From: Thauera sp. 2A1
GTDB lineage: Bacteria > Pseudomonadota > Gammaproteobacteria > Burkholderiales > Rhodocyclaceae
NCBI RefSeq assembly: GCF_009469595.2
Contig: NZ_SSXV01000024.1
Coordinates: 1 to 64,000 of the forward strand
DNA length: 64,000 bases
Reading direction: 5' to 3'
Each line of letters opens with the position of its first letter. The stretch's first letter is position 1. Shown piece after piece: positions 57,400-64,000 of this stretch. A program made the translations under genes and the position numbers. The notes beneath the pieces are model-generated. The model was not told the origin of the DNA. It saw only the letters and a list, made by a program, of their open reading frames with translations, and made no database searches.

Positions 57400-58524
57400 T
57401 CAGAGCGAGCGGGCGATGATTTCCTTCATGATCTCGGACGTGCCACCGTAGATACGCGCGACGCGTGCATCGACCCAAGCACGGCTGATCTTGTACTCGC
57501 TCATGAAGCCGTAGCCGCCGTGCAGCTGCAGAAGTTCGTCGAGCACCTTGCCCTGCATCTCGGAACCGACCAGCTTGCACATCGCGCCGACCTCGGGCGA
57601 GAGTTCGCCGCGCATGGCCTTGCCCAGGCAGTCGTCCACAAACACGCGCAGCATGGTTGCCTGCGCCTTGCATTCGGCGAGCTTGAACTTGGTGTTCTGG
57701 AAATCGAAGACCGTCTTGCCGAACACCTTGCGCTCGCGCACGTACTCGAGCGTGTCGTCGATCAGCGCCTCGATGGAGGCGGCAGCGCGAATGCCGATGA
57801 TGGTGCGTTCCCACGCGAGCTGGTGCGTGAGATAGCCGAAGCCCTTGTTCTCGTCGCCGAGGCGATTCTCGACCGGGACACGGACGTCGTCGAAGAAGAG
57901 TTCCGAGGTGTCCTGGCCCTTCAGTCCGATCTTTTCAAGCAGCCGGCCTTTGGAGAATCCGGGGCGATCGGCCTCGACGCAGATCAGCGTGAGCTCCTTC
58001 GCATTGGGGTCGAGCTTGGTCGCGGTGACCATCAGGTCCGCGTTGCCACCGTTGGTGATGAAGGTCTTCTGGCCGTTGATGACGTATTCGTCGCCATCGC
58101 GCCGTGCGCTGGTGCGCATCGAGCGCAGGTCGGAACCGATGCCGGGCTCGCTCATCGCGATGACGCCGATGATCTCGCCCGCAACCATCCGCGGCAGCCA
58201 CTTCTTCTTCTGCGCCTCGCTGCCGTAGGCAACGATGTAAGGGGCGACGATCTCGGAGTGGGTCGTGAAGCCGATCGCGGTCGCATTGACCCGCGCCAGC
58301 TCCTCGATCATCACCGCCGAGTGGCCGAAATCGCCACCCGCACCGCCGTATTCCTCCGGCACCGTCGAGCACAGCAGGCCGACCTCGCCCGCCTTGCGCC
58401 AGACCGACTTCGGCACGATCCCGACCGCCTCCCACTCGTGCAGGTGGGGGACGATCTCGTTCTCGATGAAGCGCCGCGCCATCTCGCGGAACATTTCATG
58501 ATCTTCACGGAATACGGTCCGCAT
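57400..58524 (-). CDS. Acyl-CoA dehydrogenase
   Basis: 374 residues from the ATG at 58524 (MRTVFREDHEMFREMARRFIENEI). FAD and substrate motifs are IGVIAMSEPGIGSDL, FITNGGNADL, the ELFFDDVRVP strand and the C-terminal QLHGGYGFMSEYKISRAWVDARVARIYGGTSEIM. A standard homotetrameric acyl-CoA dehydrogenase that passes electrons to ETF. It is the last gene of the 63003-57400 run, 37 bp after the enoyl-CoA hydratase. Confidence 0.94.
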   Translation of the reverse strand: MRTVFREDHEMFREMARRFIENEIVPHLHEWEAVGIVPKSVWRKAGEVGLLCSTVPEEYGGAGGDFGHSAVMIEELARVNATAIGFTTHSEIVAPYIVAYGSEAQKKKWLPRMVAGEIIGVIAMSEPGIGSDLRSMRTSARRDGDEYVINGQKTFITNGGNADLMVTATKLDPNAKELTLICVEADRPGFSKGRLLEKIGLKGQDTSELFFDDVRVPVENRLGDENKGFGYLTHQLAWERTIIGIRAAASIEALIDDTLEYVRERKVFGKTVFDFQNTKFKLAECKAQATMLRVFVDDCLGKAMRGELSPEVGAMCKLVGSEMQGKVLDELLQLHGGYGFMSEYKISRAWVDARVARIYGGTSEIMKEIIARSL

Positions 58525-58561
58525 CCTTGTTCCTCCGCCTGTTCTCGTGCAGTTTCCCGGC

Positions 58562-59362
58562 TCAGCGGCCGGTGAATTTCGGTTCGCGCTTCTCGACGAA
58601 GGCTGCGACCGCTTCCATGTGATCTTCGGTGTGATGGGCAAGCGCCTGGTAGGCCGCCGACATCTCCAGCAGCGAATCGAGACGCATGTGCTGGCCTTCC
58701 CGCAACAGGCGCTTGGTAAGGCGCAGGCCGTGGGCCGGATTAGCCGCCATGCGCCGGGCAATGCCCAGCGCCGCGGTCTCGAGTTCGGCAGCAGGTACCA
58801 CCTCGGTCACGAGGCCCCACGCGAGCGCGGTCTGGGCGCCGATCATGTCGCCGGTGAGCGCCATCAGGCTGGCCCTGGGCATACCGACGATGCGCGGCAG
58901 CAGCCACGCACCGCCATCACCCGGCACGATGCCGAGCTTCACGAAGCTTTCCGCAAACTTCGCGGTGTCGGCGGCGATGCGCACATCGCACATGCACGCC
59001 AAATCCAGGCCAGCGCCGATCGCCGGTCCGTTCATCGCCGCGATGACGGGCACGTCCAGGTCGTAAAGGCACAGCGGGATGCGCTGGATGCCATTGCGGT
59101 AGGTCTCGCGCACCTCATAGGGCGACCCCGCGAAGATGCCGCCGCGTTCGCGCATGTCCTTGACGTTGCCGCCGGCACAGAAAGCCGGTCCGTTGCCGGT
59201 GAGTACGATGACCTTGATCGAGCGGTCCGTACGGACGTTGGCGCACAGGTCGACGAACTCCTGCATCTGTGACGGGTCGGAGAGCGCGTTGCGCGTCTCC
59301 GGGCTATCCATGCGGACGGTGAGGATGGCGTCCTCGCGTTCGAGGATCAGAAAGGGTTTCAT
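58562..59362 (-). CDS. Enoyl-CoA hydratase/isomerase (crotonase family)
   Basis: 266 residues starting MKPFLILEREDAILTVRMDSPETRNAL, with oxyanion-hole segments AFCAGGNVKDM and GPAIGAGLDLACMCDVRIA. Catalytic Glu positions are altered (GIVPGDGGAWLLPRIVG has Asp where the second Glu usually sits), so hydratase versus isomerase activity is uncertain. It overlaps by four bases the upstream acyl-CoA dehydrogenase gene. It ends in the typical VEKREPKFTGR. Confidence 0.92.
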   Translation of the reverse strand: MKPFLILEREDAILTVRMDSPETRNALSDPSQMQEFVDLCANVRTDRSIKVIVLTGNGPAFCAGGNVKDMRERGGIFAGSPYEVRETYRNGIQRIPLCLYDLDVPVIAAMNGPAIGAGLDLACMCDVRIAADTAKFAESFVKLGIVPGDGGAWLLPRIVGMPRASLMALTGDMIGAQTALAWGLVTEVVPAAELETAALGIARRMAANPAHGLRLTKRLLREGQHMRLDSLLEMSAAYQALAHHTEDHMEAVAAFVEKREPKFTGR

Positions 59363-60414
59363 GCTGCAGTCTCCTCGTATGCGGCGAGCACGCCGGCGGT
59401 AACCGATGGCCACAATGCCTGGGAGCCGGCGCCGCAGAGCGCGCGACCGAGCTGCTGCGACCAGTCGGTGAGCGAGCCGAACTCGCTGCGCCACGACCAC
59501 AGCCTGCGGGTCGTCAGGTGCAGGGCGTGTTCGTGGGTGAAGCCGATCGCGCCATGCACGGCGTGGGCGACACCCGCCCCGATCCCCGCGGCCTCGGAGG
59601 CGCAGATCTTGGCCGCCATCACCGGCAGGCGTGCGAGCCGATCGTCCGACTCGGCGAAGGCCGCTTCGGCGGACATCACGGAGGCCGCCGCATGTTCGGC
59701 GAGGACTGCAATCTGGTGCTGGATCGCCTGGAAACTGCCGATCGGCTTGCCGAACTGCACGCGCTCACCGGCATACGTGGTGGCCATCGCCAACACGGTT
59801 TCGAGCGCGCCCGCAATCTGCGCGGCACGCATCATTGCACCGCCAAGCTTGAGCACGTCGGCCGACAGTGCCGTCGGCAAAGCCGCGCTTGCGAGCGGCA
59901 CCACCGCTTCGAATTTGAGCGTGTCGCGCGGTTCGGCGGCCGTATTCACGGTACGCACCACCGTCGCCGCCTCGGTCGGCAGGAGCACCACCGCCGGCGC
60001 CGCGCCCGCTGCGACGGCCACCACGTGGCGGACGTGGCGCCCCCATGGCACATCGACAGCGGCCCCGGTCACACGGCCGTTTTCCAGGCGCAGTGTGCCG
60101 CGCGCGGCAACACTCAGCGTTCCCGACACGGCGGCCAGTCCGCTCGCACCCAGCAACCAATTGGCGAGCATCGCTTCGGGCAGCGGCAGCGGGAGGTTGA
60201 AGCGGCCGGCCAGACGCAGCACACCACATACATCCGCCCACGTGGCACCTGCACCGCCGAGCGACTCCGGCACCAGTGCCAGCGTGAATCCGGATGCTTC
60301 GACAGCCGTCCACAGCTCCGTCGGCCATTCGCCGCCCTCGCAAGCCAACACCGCGTCGGCGGTGACGAGGTCCGAGAACAGGCGCTCGACAGAGGAATCG
60401 AATAGGTCTCTCAT
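59359..60414 (-). CDS. Acyl-CoA dehydrogenase, short subunit of a probable heteromer
   Basis: 351 residues starting MRDLFDSSVERLFSDLV, shorter and more divergent than typical acyl-CoA dehydrogenases. The N-terminal FAD-side motifs (MSEPxxGSD, WxTN) are missing, but the C-terminal AHAVHGAIGFTHEHALHLTTRRLWSWRSEFG is that of the partner subunits in alpha2beta2 dehydrogenases of steroid side-chain degradation (FadE/ChsE type). Its neighbour at 60417 supplies the missing motifs and ends two bases before this start. Confidence 0.88.
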   Translation of the reverse strand: MRDLFDSSVERLFSDLVTADAVLACEGGEWPTELWTAVEASGFTLALVPESLGGAGATWADVCGVLRLAGRFNLPLPLPEAMLANWLLGASGLAAVSGTLSVAARGTLRLENGRVTGAAVDVPWGRHVRHVVAVAAGAAPAVVLLPTEAATVVRTVNTAAEPRDTLKFEAVVPLASAALPTALSADVLKLGGAMMRAAQIAGALETVLAMATTYAGERVQFGKPIGSFQAIQHQIAVLAEHAAASVMSAEAAFAESDDRLARLPVMAAKICASEAAGIGAGVAHAVHGAIGFTHEHALHLTTRRLWSWRSEFGSLTDWSQQLGRALCGAGSQALWPSVTAGVLAAYEETAA

Positions 60415-60416
60415 GA

Positions 60417-61562
60417 TCAACGCAGCCCCAATCCGCGCGCGATGATGCCGCGGAGAATCTCCCGCGTGCCGCCGCGCAGTGAAAACGATGGCGCCATCTG
60501 GGTCAGATAGGCCAGCACCTGGGCGTGGTCGCTGCCGCCCTGAACGGTTGGCGGAAGCTCGCACAACAGCTGCGCGACTTCCGGAATCTCTTGCTCGAAA
60601 ACCGCACCGAGATCCTTCACGACCGAGGCCTCCCACGCCGGGTTGTTGCCCGCCGCGAGTTGGGCCGTCACCGCCAACGACATGTTGCGCAGCGTCACCA
60701 GTCGCGCGGCGAAGCGGCCGATCTCCTTGGCCTGCAGGGCATCAGGACTACGGCCCACCGCGTCGATGAGCGTGTGGAGCAGCGCGATCGAGCTGAGGAA
60801 GCGCTCGGGACCGCTGCGTTCGAAGGCGAGTTCGGCGGTGACCTGCCCCCAGCCCTGCCCTTCGGTACCGATGATGGCGTCGGCATCGAGTACGAGTTCG
60901 TCGAAGAAGACCTCGTTGAAATGCTCGGCGCCCGTCAGGTCCTTGATCGGCCGGATGGTGATGCCCGGCAGACTGAGGTCGATGATGAACTGCGAGAGTC
61001 CTTCCTGGCGCTTGCTGTTCTCGCCGGTGCGTACCAACGCGATCATGTAGTGCGAGCGGTGGGCGTTGGTGGTCCACACCTTCTGCCCATTCACCACCCA
61101 CTTGTCCCCTTCACGGCGTGCGCGCGTCTTGATCGAAGCGAGGTCGGAGCCCGAATTGGGCTCGCTCATGCCGATGCAGAAAAACTGTTCTCCGCGGCAG
61201 ATCGCCGGCAGGTGGCGTTCTTTCTGCGCATCGGTGCCGTAGTGCAGGATCTGCGGGCCGCTCTGGCGATCGGCGAACCAGTGCGCGGACACCGGCGCGC
61301 CGGCGGCGAGCAGCTCCTCGATCACGACGTAGCGCGCGAAGGGACTCGCCTCGCCGCCACCATAGCGCTTGGGCAGAGCCATGCCGACCCAGCCCTTCGC
61401 TCCCAGGCGACGGCTGAATTCGGCGTCGAACCCCATCCAGGAATCCGCCCGGCGGACCGCCGGGTAGTCCTTCAGGGCTTCGGCGAGGAAGGCACGCACT
61501 TCCGCACGAAGTGCTTCGGCCTCCGGTGGAATGCGACTGTACTTGAACTGGTCTATGGACAT
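60417..61562 (-). CDS. Acyl-CoA dehydrogenase, large subunit of a probable heteromer
   Basis: 381 residues starting MSIDQFKYSRIPPEAEALRAEVRAFL, with FFCIGMSEPNSGSDLASIKTRA, VNGQKVWTTNAHRSHYM, and the C-terminal FSLRGGTREILRGIIARGLGLR. It carries the FAD and substrate motifs lacking in the adjoining 351-residue protein, so the two should form one dehydrogenase acting on a bulky acyl-CoA. Electrons go to ETF. Confidence 0.93.
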   Translation of the reverse strand: MSIDQFKYSRIPPEAEALRAEVRAFLAEALKDYPAVRRADSWMGFDAEFSRRLGAKGWVGMALPKRYGGGEASPFARYVVIEELLAAGAPVSAHWFADRQSGPQILHYGTDAQKERHLPAICRGEQFFCIGMSEPNSGSDLASIKTRARREGDKWVVNGQKVWTTNAHRSHYMIALVRTGENSKRQEGLSQFIIDLSLPGITIRPIKDLTGAEHFNEVFFDELVLDADAIIGTEGQGWGQVTAELAFERSGPERFLSSIALLHTLIDAVGRSPDALQAKEIGRFAARLVTLRNMSLAVTAQLAAGNNPAWEASVVKDLGAVFEQEIPEVAQLLCELPPTVQGGSDHAQVLAYLTQMAPSFSLRGGTREILRGIIARGLGLR

Positions 61563-61695
61563 GGCGCGTTCGATAGTGGGCCGTCGGCTTGAGCAACGGC
61601 GTGGATGACCCGGGTCACGTCGCCCGCGAACGGCACGGACGACCGTCGGCCGGCGGACACGCCCCGCGTGCCCGCCAACCGCACTGCAGCCGGAC

Positions 61696-63003
61696 TCAGA
61701 GCGCGGTCTGCGCGTCCGCCGAGGCGAACATCTTGTTGATATCGCCCGAGGTCACCGGCTTGCTGGGATCGCGTTGCGGAGCTGCGCCGCCGAGGCCCAG
61801 CGCCGGCTCGATGCTGACATGCGTCGCCTGCGCGCGCAGCGCACCGACGGTGCAGTTCTCGCGCCCCAGGATGGCGAACGGGTCGTAAGAGAATTCGCGC
61901 ATCGCGTTGAGGTGGCTGATCTTGTTGATGATCTCGTCGGGCAGGTTCTTCGCCTGCTGCCAGAACACGTCCGCGGAGTTCGGCCAGGTGCAGTCCGAGT
62001 GCGGGTAGTCGCACTCCCACGTGACCATGTCGACGTTGATCGAGTCGAGGTTCCTGAGCCCGAACGCATCCTCGATGAAGCAGGTGATGAAGTGCTCGTT
62101 GAAGATGTCGCTGGGCTTCTTGCCGCCGAAGTTCGAGTTCGTCCAGGCGTGGTGGTGGTTGTGCGTGAAGTCGGCGCGCTCGAGCAGATACGGGATCCAG
62201 CCGATGCCGCCTTCCGACAGGGCCATGCGCAGCTTGGGGTACTTCTTCCACATGGGTGCCCAGATCCAGTCCGCCGCCGAGTTGGAGATCGAGATCGGCA
62301 TCGACGTGATCCAGGCGTCGATCGGCGATTCATCCGAGGCGTGAGCCGCCTTCACCCCGGTGCCGATGTGGCAGCAGATCACGACATTGTTCTCTTCGCA
62401 CGCCTTCCACAGGGGATCCCAGTGCGGGTTGTGGATCGACGGGTAGCCATGCACGGTCGGGTTGTCGGACAGCGTGATGGCATGCACACCCTGATCGGCC
62501 ATGCGCTTCACCTCGGCCGCGGCGGCCTGCATGTCCCACCATGGCACCATCATCAAGGGGATGAAGCGACCCGGAGCAGCGTTGCACCAGTCATGCAGGT
62601 GCCAGTCGTTGTAGGCCTGGATGGCTGCAAGGCTGACGTTTTTGTCCGGCATGACCTGGAAGCGCTGGCCGGCGAAACCGGGGAAGGTCGGGAAACACAG
62701 CGAGCCGAGCACGCCGTTCGCATTCATGTCGTCGACCCGCGCCTTGATGTCCCAGGTACCACGGCGCATCTGTTCGTAGGAGAGCGGCTCCATGCCGTAC
62801 TCCTCCTTCGGACGCCCGACCACCGAATTCAGTCCCATGTAGCCCGTTGCCTGCTCCTCGAACACCCAGATGTCGCGGCCGTTGCGGTTTTCGACGCGCG
62901 GCTGGCGGCCCTTGTACTTGGCGGGCATGTGGCGGTCGAAGGCGCCACGCGGTTCGATCGCATGGTCATCGACGCTGACAAGGATGAGATCTTCGAGCTT
63001 CAT
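61696..63003 (-). CDS. Amidohydrolase-2 family protein (ACMSD-like), copy 2
   Basis: 435 residues, very similar throughout to the protein at 3993-5309 (MKLEDLILVSVDDHAIEP, ATGYMGLNSVVGRPKEEYGMEPL, ICCHIGTGVKAAHASDESPIDAW, WECDYPHSDCTWPNSADVFW). All barrel motifs seen in copy 1 are kept. The two copies are 57 kb apart at opposite ends of the island and each is next to a different oxygenase gene (dioxygenase / P450). Decarboxylase or C-C hydrolase, exact reaction unknown. Confidence 0.9.
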   Translation of the reverse strand: MKLEDLILVSVDDHAIEPRGAFDRHMPAKYKGRQPRVENRNGRDIWVFEEQATGYMGLNSVVGRPKEEYGMEPLSYEQMRRGTWDIKARVDDMNANGVLGSLCFPTFPGFAGQRFQVMPDKNVSLAAIQAYNDWHLHDWCNAAPGRFIPLMMVPWWDMQAAAAEVKRMADQGVHAITLSDNPTVHGYPSIHNPHWDPLWKACEENNVVICCHIGTGVKAAHASDESPIDAWITSMPISISNSAADWIWAPMWKKYPKLRMALSEGGIGWIPYLLERADFTHNHHHAWTNSNFGGKKPSDIFNEHFITCFIEDAFGLRNLDSINVDMVTWECDYPHSDCTWPNSADVFWQQAKNLPDEIINKISHLNAMREFSYDPFAILGRENCTVGALRAQATHVSIEPALGLGGAAPQRDPSKPVTSGDINKMFASADAQTAL

Positions 63004-63087
63004 GTGTGTGTCCCCTGTTGGAGTGGCGTCCGCGGTGGGCGCGAACCGGTTATGAGCCTCTATCTTAGAGCAAGAAATTCGTTTTGT

Positions 63088-63114
63088 TAAACACTTTTTT
63101 GCTTTGTGTTCATG
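63088..63114. promoter_or_regulatory. Island operator, copy 9
   Basis: TAAACA-CTTTTTTGCTTTG-TGTTCATG, with further flanking symmetry GTTAAACA / TGTTTAAC, 85-110 bp before the amidohydrolase start (63003) and behind the P450 stop. It is the closest match to the consensus after copy 2. Confidence 0.65.
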
Positions 63115-63165
63115 TTTAACGAAATTTCCAGATCGGCCGGAGGCTCAGCCGGTCCGCGCGCCACC

Positions 63166-64000
63166 TCAATCCCAGATGACCGGGACGGAGTGAGGGCCAC
63201 GAAGCTGTGCGCCCGTAATCCGCGGCTTCGGCTCATCCGGGTCGAGGCGGATGTTCGGGAACAGATCGAGAATGGCGTTCAGCGCCACCTGGAGCTCGGT
63301 CTTGGCGATGAACTGCCCGATGCACATGTGAGGGCCGAAGCCGAAGCCGAATGAAGGCTTGAGCTTGCGATCGATGTCGAACTCTTCGCTGCTCTCGAAG
63401 GCTTCCTCGTCGCGGTTGGCGGAAGAAACGATGCACTGGACCATGGCACCCTTCGGGATGCGGACGCCGCCGAGTTCGAGGTCCTGTGCCGCCTGACGCA
63501 CCTTGAAGGTCGCCACGGGCTCGAACCGGATCGCCTCGTCGATGGCCTTGCCGACCAGGCTGCGATCCTTGCGGACCCTGTCGAGCACGTCCGGACGCTC
63601 GAGCAGCAACACCATCAGCGAGCCGAAGGTCCGCGTCGTGGTCTCACCGGCAGCCGGGAGCAGCGAACGCACGAAGGTCGTGATCTCGTGGTCATCGAGC
63701 TTGCGCCCTTCGTATTCGGCCCGGATCAGGCGGCTGATGAGGTCGTTTCCTTCGGCGCCGCGTTGGCGCACGGCGACGACGGCTTCCTTCACCGCGTCGT
63801 AGAGCGCCTGTGCGGCTTCCATTGCAGCCTTGCGCGCAATCGCGGCCTTTTCGGCGTCCACCTGCGGGCCGGCAAGGATCGCCAGCGCCCATGCCGCATA
63901 CTGTTCGATCTTCTCGGGTTCGTCGTCGGGAAAACCGATCAGCGCGTAGATCAGGCGAATCGGGAAGTGGAGGCCGAAGTCCATCAGGTCGGCCTTCTTC
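63166..64000 (-). CDS. Cytochrome P450 (3' part; gene runs off window)
   Basis: The last ~278 codons of a P450. The I-helix oxygen motif is LLPAAGETTTR. ExxR is in DEAIRF. The PERF-like region is EEFDIDRKLKPS, and the heme-ligand loop is FGFGFGPHMCIGQF with the axial Cys. The frame is open at 64000, so the N-terminal ~130 residues are outside. Class I bacterial P450s need a ferredoxin; the 3Fe-4S-type ferredoxin at 39780 and the reductase at 28980 are candidates. In diterpenoid clusters a P450 performs an early hydroxylation (DitQ-like). A parallel role is an inference. Confidence 0.93.
   Translation of the reverse strand, partial: KKADLMDFGLHFPIRLIYALIGFPDDEPEKIEQYAAWALAILAGPQVDAEKAAIARKAAMEAAQALYDAVKEAVVAVRQRGAEGNDLISRLIRAEYEGRKLDDHEITTFVRSLLPAAGETTTRTFGSLMVLLLERPDVLDRVRKDRSLVGKAIDEAIRFEPVATFKVRQAAQDLELGGVRIPKGAMVQCIVSSANRDEEAFESSEEFDIDRKLKPSFGFGFGPHMCIGQFIAKTELQVALNAILDLFPNIRLDPDEPKPRITGAQLRGPHSVPVIWD

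Noticed and set aside
1..64000. CRISPR arrays, tRNA or rRNA genes
   Set aside because: No regularly spaced repeats and no cloverleaf or ribosomal RNA sequence were noticed anywhere in the window.

Overview
The window is GC-rich, densely packed bacterial DNA with short gene spacing and many ATGA overlaps. The gene families (DUF1302/DUF1329 envelope proteins, a fused indolepyruvate ferredoxin oxidoreductase, bacteriohemerythrin, an FNR-like site, numerous Rieske oxygenases) suggest a betaproteobacterium, perhaps of the Rhodocyclales (Azoarcus/Thauera-like). That placement is an inference from gene content only. No rRNA, tRNA or CRISPR array was seen.

Almost the whole window is one accessory catabolic island for a hydrophobic, probably polycyclic compound such as an aromatic diterpenoid or a steroid-like substrate. 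(1) 0.4-7.3 kb: a two-subunit ring-hydroxylating dioxygenase, an amidohydrolase and an FAD oxidoreductase, beside a VOC protein and an SDR on the other strand, next to the broken end of an IS1634-type element. (2) 21.1 down to 7.4 kb: one collinear minus-strand run encoding an envelope module (DUF1302, DUF1329, YCF48-like propeller, MMPL/RND pump), a VOC protein, enoyl-CoA hydratase, SDR, MDR reductase, two adjoining half-active Rieske oxygenases and an MFS pump. (3) 28.1 down to 21.4 kb: SDR and TetR regulator, then amidohydrolase, FAH-family enzyme, 3-hydroxyacyl-CoA dehydrogenase, thiolase and SDR. (4) 35.9 down to 29.0 kb: SDR, FAH enzyme, second dioxygenase alpha/beta, MFS, 2Fe-2S ferredoxin and ferredoxin reductase. 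(5) 36.1-44.7 kb, plus strand: DUF35 plus thiolase-like pair, Cache protein, IclR regulator, 3Fe-4S-type ferredoxin, SDR, extradiol dioxygenase, USP-hemerythrin fusion, MFS. (6) 45.1-46.2 kb: a lower-GC nucleotidyltransferase two-gene module with tandem operators. (7) 46.5-52.8 kb: EtfAB, indolepyruvate ferredoxin oxidoreductase, LysR. (8) 53.1-55.8 kb: an AT-richer ATPase plus TOPRIM-like pair, probably a defence module. (9) 56.1-64.0 kb: bacteriohemerythrin, GTP cyclohydrolase I, three acyl-CoA dehydrogenases, enoyl-CoA hydratase, a second amidohydrolase and the 3' part of a cytochrome P450.

The parts fit a route of uptake, oxygenation (P450 and Rieske enzymes), dehydrogenation (SDRs), extradiol ring cleavage, decarboxylation or C-C hydrolysis (amidohydrolases, FAH enzymes), then beta-oxidation with electrons leaving through ETF. 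No acyl-CoA ligase is present in the window.

The two most striking observations are: (a) two adjoining, translationally coupled Rieske-oxygenase paralogues of which one keeps only the Rieske cluster ligands and the other only the mononuclear-iron ligands (8570-10566), so that they look like one enzyme split over two subunits; and (b) a repeated operator, ACA-N13-TGT with extended arms, seen in eight promoter regions and weakly in a ninth, including both ends of the TetR gene's own neighbourhood, which ties most of the island into one regulon.
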